The position numbers were made by a program, and so were the translations under genes. Source: Demequina rhizosphaerae (GTDB lineage: Bacteria; Actinomycetota; Actinomycetes; Actinomycetales; Demequinaceae). Taken from it: a DNA stretch of 64,000 bases. Position 1 is the stretch's first letter. The number at the start of each line of letters is the position of its first letter. This document shows positions 18,973 through 26,363 of the stretch, in pieces. The DNA lies in NCBI RefSeq assembly GCF_000971255.1, contig NZ_BBMC01000006.1:62001-126000 (forward strand), in the 5' to 3' direction. The notes under the pieces were generated by a model that had not been told where the DNA came from, ran no database searches, and saw nothing but the letters and a program-made list of their open reading frames with translations.

Positions 18973-19623
18973 ATGACCGCCGCGAAGGAGCGCCGGGTCA
19001 TCGCACTCGTCGAGGACCACGCGCTCATCTCCATCGGATTCCGCGACCTCGTCGAAGGCGCGCAGGACCTCGAGCTCGCCGGGCTGGTCGAGGGGGTCGA
19101 CGCGCTCCCGGGCCTCGGCCGCACGCTCGACCTCGTCGTGCTCGACCTGCGGCTCGCGGACGGGTCCACGCCGGAGTCCAACATCGCCGCCATCCACGAG
19201 ATGGGCGCGCACGTGCTCATCTACACGGGCGGCGAGGACCGCCGTCTCATCCAGTCCGCGGCGCGTGCCGGGGCGCTCGGGCTCATCCGCAAGTCCTCGG
19301 AGCCGGACGTGCTGCTCGACGCGATCCGCACGGCGGCCGCGGGCCAGGAGGTCTTCGGCACCGACTGGGCGGCCGCGATCGACTCGGACGACTCCCTCGC
19401 GGACGCCCGCCTGAGCGCGCGCGAGCGCGAGATCCTGTCGCTCTACGCCTCGGGCCTGACCGCCTACTCCGTCGCCCGCCACCTGGGCGTCTCCCGCGAG
19501 ACCGTCGCCGACTACGTGAGCCGCATCCGCCGCAAGTACGCGGACGCGGGCCGGCCCGCCCAGTCGCGCGTCGACCTCTACAAGCGCGCGCTCGAGGACG
19601 GGCTGCTCGAGGGCCCCCAGTGA
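18973..19623 (+). CDS. Response regulator, NarL/LuxR type
   Basis: A 216-residue regulator. The receiver domain starts ALVEDHALISIGFRDL (acidic pair Glu14/Asp15) with the phosphorylated aspartate at residue 58 (VVLDLRL), and IYTG.......A GALGLIRKSS supplies the switch Thr and Lys. The C-terminal LuxR-type helix-turn-helix (about 145-205) reads LSAREREILSLYASGLTAYSVARHLGVSRETVADYVSRIRRKY. Start ATG at 18973 after AAGGGGGGCC. It is followed after 13 bp by its kinase and then by a kinase-like gene, so the three form one operon. Target genes are not evident. Confidence 0.92.
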   Translation: MTAAKERRVIALVEDHALISIGFRDLVEGAQDLELAGLVEGVDALPGLGRTLDLVVLDLRLADGSTPESNIAAIHEMGAHVLIYTGGEDRRLIQSAARAGALGLIRKSSEPDVLLDAIRTAAAGQEVFGTDWAAAIDSDDSLADARLSAREREILSLYASGLTAYSVARHLGVSRETVADYVSRIRRKYADAGRPAQSRVDLYKRALEDGLLEGPQ

Positions 19624-19636
19624 GCACGGTTCGCGC

Positions 19637-20809
19637 GTGACAGGCGCCGCGAGACCGGCCCGGGAGCGCATCCAGCGCACCCTCCTGCTCGCGGTCGGCA
19701 TCGGCGCGATCATCTTCGGCGCCCTGCTGTCGTCCGGGGCGAGCGGCTTCCTGCGGCAGGTCGACCAGCTCCACGCGCCGTTCGGGATCCTCACCGTCGT
19801 CGTCGGCGTCGTCGTGCCCGCGCTCTACACGGTGCTGTCGCGCGTGCTCCCCATCCGGCCGCTGCTGCTCATCGCCGGCTGGACGTCCATGGTGTTCATG
19901 GCGATCCAGATCACGTGGCCGCTGCTGATGAAGGAGCCCCTGCTCGCGGACGACGCGACGCCGTGGACCCAGGGCATCAACGCCATCCACGCGACCGCCG
20001 CCGCGATCGCGTGGCCGCGCATCGCCGGCTGGGTGTACCCGCTCGTGCAGGGGCCCGTGGTGGCCTTCACGCAGATGCAGGTCCGCGACGACGCGGCCCT
20101 CGAGGCGACGCTCGACGGCCTCGGCGCGATCATCTACTGCCTCATCCTGTGCGGCGTGTCGATCGCGATGATCTCCGCCGGCGACCGGCAGGACGCCGCC
20201 GCGGCGCATGCGCGCGAGCAGGCCGCGCTCGAGGCGAGCCGGCGCACGCGCGAGGCCGAGCAGACCCGCATCAACGCGATCGTCCACGACGACGTCATGT
20301 CGGTGCTGCTCGCCGCCTCCCGGCCCACCCCGCCCGCGTCGCTCGCGGAGCAGGCGCGCCACGCGATCGCGAGCGTCGAGTCGCTCGTGAGCGGGCAGAC
20401 CGAGTCGCGCGACTACGACCCCGAGGAGTTCGTCGCGGTGATCCGCTCGACCGCCGCGACCGTCGACCCTGCCGTGCCGGTGCGCTACGCGGTCGACGGC
20501 GAGTCGCCGCTCCCGGCCGGGGTGGTCGCGGCCTTCGCGGAGGCCACGGCCGAGGCCCTGCGCAACGCGCTCGGCCACGGCGGCCCGGGCTCCGACCCGA
20601 GCGTCGAGTGCGACGTCGCCGACGACTCCGCGCGCGTGGTCGTGTCGGATCACGGCCGGGGCTTCGCCGCGGGGCGCGTGTCGCAGCGCCGGCTCGGGAT
20701 CAGGGTGAGCATCCTCGAACGCATGCGCACCGTCACCGGGGGCGACGCCGACGTATCGTCGACGCCCGGCGTCGGCACCACCGTCGTCCTCAGCTGGAGC
20801 CGCCCATGA
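19637..20809 (+). CDS. Sensor histidine kinase, HisKA_3/NarX-like
   Basis: A 390-residue membrane kinase. Five or six membrane helices occupy about residues 15-185 (LLLAVGIGAIIFGALL, LTVVVGVVVPALYTVL, LLLIAGWTSMVFMAIQI, ATAAAIAWPRIAGWVYPL, LGAIIYCLILCGVSIAMI), with no separate sensor domain, so the stimulus may be in or at the membrane. The phosphorylated His is in RINAIVHDDVMSVLLAA near residue 216. The GHKL domain is recognisable but divergent: EALRNALGHG (N box), VVSDHGRGFA (G1), RLGIRVSILERM and GVGTTVVLSW. Start GTG at 19637. Overlaps the next gene by 4 nt (ATGA). Confidence 0.88.
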   Translation: MTGAARPARERIQRTLLLAVGIGAIIFGALLSSGASGFLRQVDQLHAPFGILTVVVGVVVPALYTVLSRVLPIRPLLLIAGWTSMVFMAIQITWPLLMKEPLLADDATPWTQGINAIHATAAAIAWPRIAGWVYPLVQGPVVAFTQMQVRDDAALEATLDGLGAIIYCLILCGVSIAMISAGDRQDAAAAHAREQAALEASRRTREAEQTRINAIVHDDVMSVLLAASRPTPPASLAEQARHAIASVESLVSGQTESRDYDPEEFVAVIRSTAATVDPAVPVRYAVDGESPLPAGVVAAFAEATAEALRNALGHGGPGSDPSVECDVADDSARVVVSDHGRGFAAGRVSQRRLGIRVSILERMRTVTGGDADVSSTPGVGTTVVLSWSRP

Positions 20810-21852
20810 GCGTCGGTCGCACCGCTCCCCCGCAGGCCTCTCGCACCGTCGACGTCAGCCGCCTGCTCGCGCTCAGCTCGGAGGGCGCGAGCCTGGTGCT
20901 GGGCATCTTCATCGTGACGAACGTGGTCTTCACGATCTCGACGATCCACTCGGTCAGCCCGCGGTGGCCCGCGTACGTCGCGGCGGTCATCGTCAGCGCG
21001 GCGGGCGTCCTGCTCGCGCGACCCCACCCGGACCCGTTCCCGCTGCGCGACTCATGGCTCGTCGTCGGGGCCGTCGTCGCGTCGACGCTGCTGATCTCGT
21101 GGACGCTGCCGACGGAGGGGCCGACCGGCCGCGCCTCCTGGCATCTCGGGTCGAACACGTGGCTCCTGTGGTTCCTCATCCTCCGCGGCCGGACGGCGCT
21201 CGCGTGGGGCGCGGCCGCGGCGATGGCCGCGATCACCGCCGTCTGGACGGCCACCACCGGACGCTCGGCCCTCACTGGCCTGCTCATGGTCGACACGCAG
21301 CTGGGACTCCTCGTCGTCGCGACGCTGTTCGTCACGAGCCTGCGGCGGACGGCCCGCCGCATCAACGAGCTGACCGAGCGCTCGGTCGACGCGGCCGCAG
21401 CCGCCGCGACCGCGGAGGCGAGCCGTCAGGTGCGGCTCCAACGCGCGGCGGAGGTCGCGGCGGCGTCGCTGCCGCTGCTCGAGCGCGTCGCCTCCGGTGC
21501 GCCGCTGTCGGACGACGAGCGCGGCCGCATGCGCGAGGCCGAGGCGCGGCTGCGGGACGGGGTGCGCGGGCGCGCCCTCGCGACGCCCGCGGTGCTCGAC
21601 GCCGCGGCCGCGGCACGCGCGCGGGGCGTCGACGTCACGCTGCTCGACGACCGGGGCTCGGGCCTCGGCTCCGGCGAGGCGATGGCGCGGGTGGACGATG
21701 CGGTCGCGGCGGCCCTCGCGGCGGCCACCGGCACCGTGACGGTGCGCCTGCTGCCGCCCGGCCGCGACGAGGCGCTCACCATCGTGAGCGTCGACGGCGA
21801 CCGGGTGAGCCGCACCGTGCTCGACGCCGCGGGAAGCACGACGGCGGCCTGA
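20806..21852 (+). CDS. Histidine-kinase-like membrane protein lacking catalytic motifs
   Basis: A 348-residue protein with the same plan as the preceding kinase: five or more N-terminal helices (SLVLGIFIVTNVVFTIST, WPAYVAAVIVSAAGVLL, WLVVGAVVASTLLISW, WLLWFLILRGRTALAWGAAAAMAAITAV, LGLLVVATLFVTSL), then a coiled-coil (residues about 185-230, Ala/Glu/Arg rich) and a C-terminal domain. Where the kinase has its His box and GHKL motifs, this protein has ASLPLLERVASGAPLSDDERGRMREAEARLRDG and no N, G1 or G2 box. It is probably a regulatory partner or a degenerate kinase. Translational coupling to the kinase argues that they act together. Confidence 0.75.
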   Translation: MSVGRTAPPQASRTVDVSRLLALSSEGASLVLGIFIVTNVVFTISTIHSVSPRWPAYVAAVIVSAAGVLLARPHPDPFPLRDSWLVVGAVVASTLLISWTLPTEGPTGRASWHLGSNTWLLWFLILRGRTALAWGAAAAMAAITAVWTATTGRSALTGLLMVDTQLGLLVVATLFVTSLRRTARRINELTERSVDAAAAAATAEASRQVRLQRAAEVAAASLPLLERVASGAPLSDDERGRMREAEARLRDGVRGRALATPAVLDAAAAARARGVDVTLLDDRGSGLGSGEAMARVDDAVAAALAAATGTVTVRLLPPGRDEALTIVSVDGDRVSRTVLDAAGSTTAA

Positions 21853-21874
21853 CCCCGAGGGGCCGGACCGCCGT
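21841..21874. terminator. Hairpin between convergent genes
   Basis: ACGGCGG (21841-21847) pairs with CCGCCGT (21868-21874), with an inner CCCC/GGGG hairpin. It overlaps the last codons of the kinase-like gene and lies 20 bp before the stop of the SHOCT-type gene on the other strand. Confidence 0.6.
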
Positions 21875-21894
21875 CTGCGTGTGGGGCGGGACGC

Positions 21895-22284
21895 TCAGCC
21901 GAGCGCCTTCGCCTTGAGCTTGTCGAACTCCTCCTGGGTGATCGACCCCGAGTCGAGCAGCTCCTTGGCCGCCTTGATCTCGCCTGCGGAGCCCGCCTCG
22001 CCCATGAGGCCCTTGGTGTACTCCACCTGCGCCGAGCGCATCGACTTCGCCGCCTCGACGTCGCGCTCCGCCATGCCGCGGCCGCGCGCGAAGATGTAGA
22101 TGAGCGCACCGATGATCGGCACGAGGACGAGCAGCAGCGTCCACAGGATCTTCCCGAACACGGAGAGGTTCTCGTCACGGAAGACGTCGAAGACGAACCG
22201 GATGATGAGGAAGATGAACGAGATCCAGATCGCGAACCACAGCGACCACAGCAGGATGTTGAGGAAGTTCTCGAGGAAGTCCAT
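21895..22284 (-). CDS. Small membrane protein with PLDc_N-like helices and SHOCT tail
   Basis: A 129-residue protein. Two membrane helices at the N terminus (ILLWSLWFAIWISFIFLIIRFVFDVF and ILWTLLLVLVPIIGALIYIFARG) match the phospholipase D-nuclease N-terminal type common in small actinobacterial membrane proteins. The C terminus ends IKAAKELLDSGSITQEEFDKLKAKAL, a clear SHOCT motif. Function is unknown; SHOCT tails are thought to mediate oligomer or protein contacts. ATG at 22284 follows GGAAAGGG. A minus-strand TTGACA at 22322-22327 is a good -35 about 40 bp upstream, but its -10 is weak. Confidence 0.88.
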   Translation of the reverse strand: MDFLENFLNILLWSLWFAIWISFIFLIIRFVFDVFRDENLSVFGKILWTLLLVLVPIIGALIYIFARGRGMAERDVEAAKSMRSAQVEYTKGLMGEAGSAGEIKAAKELLDSGSITQEEFDKLKAKALG

Positions 22285-22443
22285 GGCAGACCCTTTCCGC
22301 AGCGGGGCTCCATGCCCGGGCTGTCAATCACCACATTAGCGGGGGCGATGCGCGGTCGCGCGTGCATCGGCGAGGCGCGTCCGCGATGGCTGCGCGCGGC
22401 CCGACGCAAGGGACCATCGTCCCGAGCCTCGTCACGAGCCTCG

Positions 22444-22995
22444 TCACGCCCGACGGCGCTCCCGCCAGCGCGCGACCTCCGCCTCCACGTCCCGCACCAG
22501 GGTGACGAGCGGCGGCCCGTCGGCGGGTCGGCATCGTGCGGTGAGGACCCGCGCGTTGAACTCCTCGACCGCGTCGCGCACCGCCGCCTCGTCCCACAGC
22601 GCGTCGAGCCGGCCGTCGAGCGCGGCGTCCTCGCGCCGCAGCAGCACGGACTCCGGCGCGAGGTCGGACAGCCTCTCCCGCTCGATCAGCGCCTTGGTCC
22701 ACCAATCGGGGTCGCCGCTCGTGAGGCCCGGGATGGGCTTGCCGGCGAGCGGCAGGTCGTCGAAGTCCCCGCGCTCCTGCGCCTCGACGATGCGCCGCTC
22801 GACCCACAGGTGCTGGGTCGCGGCGCGATCGCGGCGGCGACGTTCCGCGCGCCGCTCCTCGCGCTCGCGCTCCTCGTGCTCGGCGGCACGATGCGCGACG
22901 TCCACCGGGGTGTCGGCGGCGCGGTTCGCATCGTCCCTCGCGGCCGCGTAGCGCGCGGCATCGCGCACCGGGTCCGGAGCCTCGCAATCACGCAT
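22444..22995 (-). CDS. DUF1992 (DnaJ-homologue subfamily C member 28-like) protein
   Basis: A 183-residue soluble protein. The central part VERRIVEAQERGDFDDLPLAGKPIPGL is the diagnostic DUF1992 signature, followed by DPDWWTKALIERERLSDLAPESVLLR and a helical C terminus. The N-terminal third is highly charged (EEREREERRAERRRRDRAA) and probably helical. No J-domain is present. Function unknown. I chose the ATG at 22995; the start codon itself lies inside a copy of the GGACGATGCG decamer. In-frame extension further upstream is possible but lacks conservation features. Confidence 0.82.
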   Translation of the reverse strand: MRDCEAPDPVRDAARYAAARDDANRAADTPVDVAHRAAEHEEREREERRAERRRRDRAATQHLWVERRIVEAQERGDFDDLPLAGKPIPGLTSGDPDWWTKALIERERLSDLAPESVLLRREDAALDGRLDALWDEAAVRDAVEEFNARVLTARCRPADGPPLVTLVRDVEAEVARWRERRRA

Positions 22996-23089
22996 CGTCC
23001 CATGCTCGCACGCGACGAGCTCGGCGAGAACGGCCCGCCGCGCGCCCGTCGCCGACCGGGCATCGACGCCGGTCGGCGACGGACGACGC

Positions 23090-23929
23090 TCAGCGCTCCG
23101 GCGCCTCGTCCGGCCGCTTCCGCAGCACGACGGCGAACGTGTGGGAACGGGGGTCGTACGGCGCCCCGCCGACATCGCCGAGCACGCGCTCGACCTCGAA
23201 ACCGGCGGCGGCGGCCTCGTCCGCGACCTCGCCCGGGGTCAGGCAGTGGATCCAGTTCCAGAACTCGCGCGTCCGCCCCTCGCGCTCGATGACGTAGTGG
23301 TCCACGGCGAGGCGCAGATCGTCGTAGCGCCAGGTCTCGCGCGTGCCGATGTAGGGCGTCGGCGCCCAGAACCCGCCCATGAGGTCGGGTTCGGTCACCC
23401 GCCCCTCGGCGAGGGTGTCGAAGCGGGGCGCGGCGGTCATGTCGGCGAGCATCACGCCGCCGGGCCGCAGCGCGGCGTGGACGCGGCGCAGCAGCCGCGA
23501 GCGCTGGTCCGGGCTGAGCGCGCAGTAGTCCTCGTAGATCATGATCGCGGCGTCGTGGCCGCTGCCGAGGTCGACGTCGAGGTAGCTGCCGTGCACGAAG
23601 GAGGCCGGCAGGCCTCGCTCGTCGGCGGCCTCTCGGGCGTGGGCGAGCGACCGTGCGGACACGTCGATCCCGAGCACGGTCGCGCCGTTCGCGGCGAGGC
23701 GCTCGGCGTACAGCCCGGGACCGCATCCGAGGTCCAGGACGCTGGAGCCGTGCCCGAGGCCGAGCTCGCGCGCGATCCAGGCCGCCGAGGCGTCGATGAA
23801 CGAGTGGGGGCGCGAGGCCGGGACGGCCTCGGGGTCGAGATGGAAGGCGAGCATCCGCACGGAGATGTGCGGGTCGTTCCAGAACTCGGGCGTGGTGTAG
23901 GCGCTGAAGGGCGCCGGCTTGCTGGTCAT
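23090..23929 (-). CDS. Class I SAM-dependent methyltransferase
   Basis: A 279-residue protein. Motif I is VLDLGCGPGLYAERLA near residue 65, with VLGIDVSARSLAHARE (motif II acid), AAIMIYEDYCAL and LRPGGVMLADM (post-I to III). The remainder has FWAPTPYIGTRETWRYDD and an EFWNWIHCLTPGEVADEAAAAGFEV module that resembles small-molecule methyltransferases rather than RNA or protein ones. Substrate unknown. The gene stands alone on the minus strand. Confidence 0.86.
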   Translation of the reverse strand: MTSKPAPFSAYTTPEFWNDPHISVRMLAFHLDPEAVPASRPHSFIDASAAWIARELGLGHGSSVLDLGCGPGLYAERLAANGATVLGIDVSARSLAHAREAADERGLPASFVHGSYLDVDLGSGHDAAIMIYEDYCALSPDQRSRLLRRVHAALRPGGVMLADMTAAPRFDTLAEGRVTEPDLMGGFWAPTPYIGTRETWRYDDLRLAVDHYVIEREGRTREFWNWIHCLTPGEVADEAAAAGFEVERVLGDVGGAPYDPRSHTFAVVLRKRPDEAPER

Positions 23930-24127
23930 GAGGTGCTCCTGTCAGGGGTGGTCGGATCGCGACGCGGCGGGGCGTCGGGCGGGATCTGACCTAGGAGCGC
24001 ATGGGGCGAGGCTAGCACCGCGGCCGCCGGTGCCGGCGGGACCATCGGCACGCCGCGGAACGCACCGATGCTCGCGCGCGGGGACGGCGCGCACGCGCCC
24101 GGGCGCCGACCGGTCCGGAGACGACGA

Positions 24128-24153
24128 AAGGCCGGACCTGACGGTCCGGCCTT
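24128..24153 (-). terminator. tRNA-Arg terminator hairpin
   Basis: AAGGCCGGACC (24128-24138) is a perfect 11-bp complement of GGTCCGGCCTT (24143-24153), loop TGAC, followed on the minus strand by TCGTCG. It starts 6 bp after the encoded CCA of the tRNA. Confidence 0.88.
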
Positions 24154-24159
24154 CGCATC

Positions 24160-24235
24160 TGGCGCGCCCGGAGGGATTCGAACCCCCAACCTTCTGATCC
24201 GTAGTCAGATGCTCTATCCGTTGAGCTACGGGCGC
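24160..24235 (-). tRNA. tRNA-Arg(ACG), CCA encoded
   Basis: The minus strand folds as a standard tRNA: acceptor GCGCCCG/CGGGCGC, D-loop region AGCTCAACGGATAGAGC, anticodon stem TCTGA/TCAGA with loop CTACGGA (anticodon ACG), T-arm GGGGGTTCGAATCCC, discriminator G and genomically encoded CCA. ACG is read as ICG after deamination and decodes CGU, CGC and CGA. A minus-strand -10 TATAGT (24260-24265) lies 25 bp upstream. Confidence 0.97.
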
Positions 24236-24481
24236 GTGACCCTCGCGGGCCGAGACACAACTATACAGGGTTCTGAGCGTGCCTCCGTACACACTCGTCC
24301 CCGCTCCGCACCCCGCCCCCCGGCGCACGCACGATCGCCACCCGAAGCCCCTGCTCCGCAGCGCAAATCTGGACAAACCACTTCACAATCCGGCCGTGAT
24401 GGGGGCATGATCGGGAGTGATCGGACGGACCACGAGGGAGCCGACCGGTCAGGTCGCTGGGGATCTCGGAGGGGGCCGGAG
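24236..24481. other. Intergenic region between tRNA-Arg and the epimerase gene
   Basis: Divergent gap of 246 bp. It holds the tRNA promoter (-10 TATAGT at 24260-24265, minus strand). The open frame of the epimerase extends into it in frame, with an ATG at 24408, but the conserved domain begins only at 24482 and the purine-rich GGAGGGGGCCGGAG just before it is a better ribosome-binding site. No other gene seen. Confidence 0.5.
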
Positions 24482-25468
24482 ATGACCGACATGTGGCAGG
24501 GACGTTCATGCCTGGTGACGGGCGGGGCGGGGTTCGGCGGGAGCCACCTCGTCGCGGAGCTCGTGAGCAGAGGGGCGGAGGTCACGGTCATCGACCGCGA
24601 TCCGATCGAGGGCAAACCCCTCGAGGACATGGGCGTCGAGGACGACATCGACTTCGTGCTGGGCGATCTGCGTGACGGCACGCTCGTCCAGGACGTCGTG
24701 GGGGATGGCGCGTTCGACGTCGTGTTCCACCTCGCCGCGGACCCGATCATCATGAACAGCCTGAGCAAGCCCGCGTCCGTGGTGGACGACAACGTGCGTG
24801 CCACCACGCTCGTGCTCGAGGCCTGTCGCACCGCCGGGAACGACCCCGTCTTCGTGTTCGCGTCGAGCGGCGCCTACTACGGCGACAGCTTCGAGCCCGA
24901 GCCCATCCCGGAGACGCGCGAGCCGCGCCTCGCCTCGAACCTCTACGGGCCGTCGAAGATGGCCGCGGAGATGATCGTGCGCGGGTACGGCACCACGTTC
25001 AAGATCCCGCACGCCTCGTGCCGCTTCATGAACACCTACGGACCGGGCGATCGCCATGCCTCGCGCCTGGTCCCCCGCGCGCTGTCGCAGCTCGCGGCGG
25101 GAGACGGCTACGACTTCGGGGACCGCGACGACGGCTCGACCCGGCTCGACTTCCTCTACGTGGGTGACATGGCACGCGCGTACATGAGCGCGGCCGACCA
25201 CCTCATCGCCGGCGGTGAGCCCGGGGCCTTCAACTTCGGCAACTCGACGCTGAACTCGGTGCGCGACGTGGCGGAGCGTGCGAGCCTCGCCTACGACGGC
25301 ATCGCTCGCGAGCCGCAGTTCCGCGGCGTGCGCACCGGCCCGCCGCGGCAGCGGTGCCTGGACGTGACGAAGGCGCGGGACGTGCTCGGCTGGAGTGCGT
25401 CGACGCCGCTCGACGAGGGCCTGGCGAAGACGGTCGCGTGGTTCCGGGCGGGCGTCCCCGCCTCCTGA
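24482..25468 (+). CDS. NAD-dependent epimerase/dehydratase (extended SDR)
   Basis: A 328-residue extended SDR acting on nucleotide sugars by family. The glycine-rich cofactor loop is VTGGAGFGGSHLV (a common TGGAGFIGS has Gly in place of Ile), then VTVIDRDP, LAADPIIMNSLSKPASVVDDNV, SSGAYYGDS (catalytic Ser), LYGPSKMAAE (Tyr-x3-Lys) and RFMNTYGPGDRHASRLVPRAL. The C-terminal half binds the nucleotide sugar. Specificity (UDP-glucose, GDP-mannose or other) cannot be fixed by eye. No adjacent glycan genes, so it stands alone between a tRNA and a regulator. Confidence 0.9.
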   Translation: MTDMWQGRSCLVTGGAGFGGSHLVAELVSRGAEVTVIDRDPIEGKPLEDMGVEDDIDFVLGDLRDGTLVQDVVGDGAFDVVFHLAADPIIMNSLSKPASVVDDNVRATTLVLEACRTAGNDPVFVFASSGAYYGDSFEPEPIPETREPRLASNLYGPSKMAAEMIVRGYGTTFKIPHASCRFMNTYGPGDRHASRLVPRALSQLAAGDGYDFGDRDDGSTRLDFLYVGDMARAYMSAADHLIAGGEPGAFNFGNSTLNSVRDVAERASLAYDGIAREPQFRGVRTGPPRQRCLDVTKARDVLGWSASTPLDEGLAKTVAWFRAGVPAS

Positions 25469-25572
25469 GACTCCTCCCGGGGATGACGTGGGCCTCGCGG
25501 CCCACGTCCGGCGTCCGCGTTGCTGCGGGGCTACAGTCGAAGGACCGGGACGACGGCGTTCGGGAGGCGGCG

Positions 25573-26232
25573 ATGACGCACGACACGGGCATCCAGGGAC
25601 CCACCGGGGCGAGGCTCCGGCTCGAGCAGGAGGAGCACGCGCTCGCGGCGGCGGCGCTGGACGAGATCAGGCACGGCGGCTGGCGGGACAGCTCGCTCGC
25701 TCGCGTCGCGGACGCGGCCGGTCTCACCCTTGCTCATGCGCGCGAGGTCTACCCCGACGAACGCGAGCTCCTGGTCGACGCGCTGCGCCTGCGGGACGAC
25801 CTGGGCATCGAGCTCCTTCCCGACAGCCCGCGCGACGGGCGGGGCCTGCTGCAGGCCTTCATCGACATCGCCCGCTTCGGCACCGAAACCCCCGGCACGC
25901 TCGAGCTCTTCGGGACGCTCGCCACGGCCGCGACGGCGCCCGACCATCCGGGGCACGAGTACTTCCGCGCGCGCTACGCATGGCTGCGCGGCCTGCTCGT
26001 CGACGCGCTGCGCGAGCTCGAGGAGGAGGGCGAGCTCAAGCGCCGCTGCGACCCGCAGGGCGTTGCCGCGCAGGCGATCGCGCTGCTCGACGGGCTCCAG
26101 ATCCAGTGGCTGCTCGACAGCGAGGCGATCGACGTCGAGGGGCTGCTGCGGTCCTTCCTCGACCGCTACCTGCACGAGCCGCTCGAGCCGGCCCGTCCCA
26201 TCGTCGCCCCGGACGTGGCGGCGCAGGCCTGA
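25573..26232 (+). CDS. TetR-family regulator
   Basis: A 219-residue TetR-type protein. The N-terminal helices are weaker than usual but recognisable: HALAAAALDEIRHGGWRDSSLARVADAAGLTLAHAREVYPDERELLVDAL, with AREVYPDERELL in the place of the standard YYHF..KE.L. The C terminus (AFIDIARFGTETPGTLELFGTLATAATAPDHPGHEYFRARY...EGELKRRCDPQGVAAQAIALLDGLQIQWLLD) is the C-terminal domain seen in many actinobacterial TetR repressors. ATG at 25573 after GGGAGGCGGCG. No obvious operator or target next to it. Confidence 0.85.
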   Translation: MTHDTGIQGPTGARLRLEQEEHALAAAALDEIRHGGWRDSSLARVADAAGLTLAHAREVYPDERELLVDALRLRDDLGIELLPDSPRDGRGLLQAFIDIARFGTETPGTLELFGTLATAATAPDHPGHEYFRARYAWLRGLLVDALRELEEEGELKRRCDPQGVAAQAIALLDGLQIQWLLDSEAIDVEGLLRSFLDRYLHEPLEPARPIVAPDVAAQA

Positions 26233-26245
26233 GCCCGGACGCCAC

Positions 26246-26272
26246 GAAGGCCCCGACGGTGTCGGGGCCTTC
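26246..26272. terminator. Hairpin terminator, formerly of tRNA-Ser(GCT)
   Basis: GAAGGCCCCGAC (26246-26257) pairs perfectly with GTCGGGGCCTTC (26261-26272), loop GGT. On the plus strand it ends the TetR gene (stop 26232). On the minus strand it would have stood directly after tRNA-Ser(GCT) before the IS inserted; it is now 1.3 kb away from the tRNA. Confidence 0.85.
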
Positions 26273-26363
26273 CAATGGCGGAGACGGTGGTGTCTGGTGT
26301 CGCGACATCGTTCACTGATGTGTCGCGACATCGTTCACAGGCCTGGTGCTTCGACGATGGGCC

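Noticed and set aside
22412..22449. Short 12-bp tandem duplication (AGCCTCGTCACG twice) and GGGACCATCGTCCC dyad
   Set aside because: Only two units and a partly symmetric site near the DUF1992 stop; could be chance in GC-rich DNA and has no gene context that gives it meaning.
26274..26290. attL-like site of an integrative element at tRNA-Ser
   Set aside because: The 17-bp tRNA-end repeat abuts the IS ends exactly on both sides and no integrase gene is enclosed, so target-site duplication explains it.
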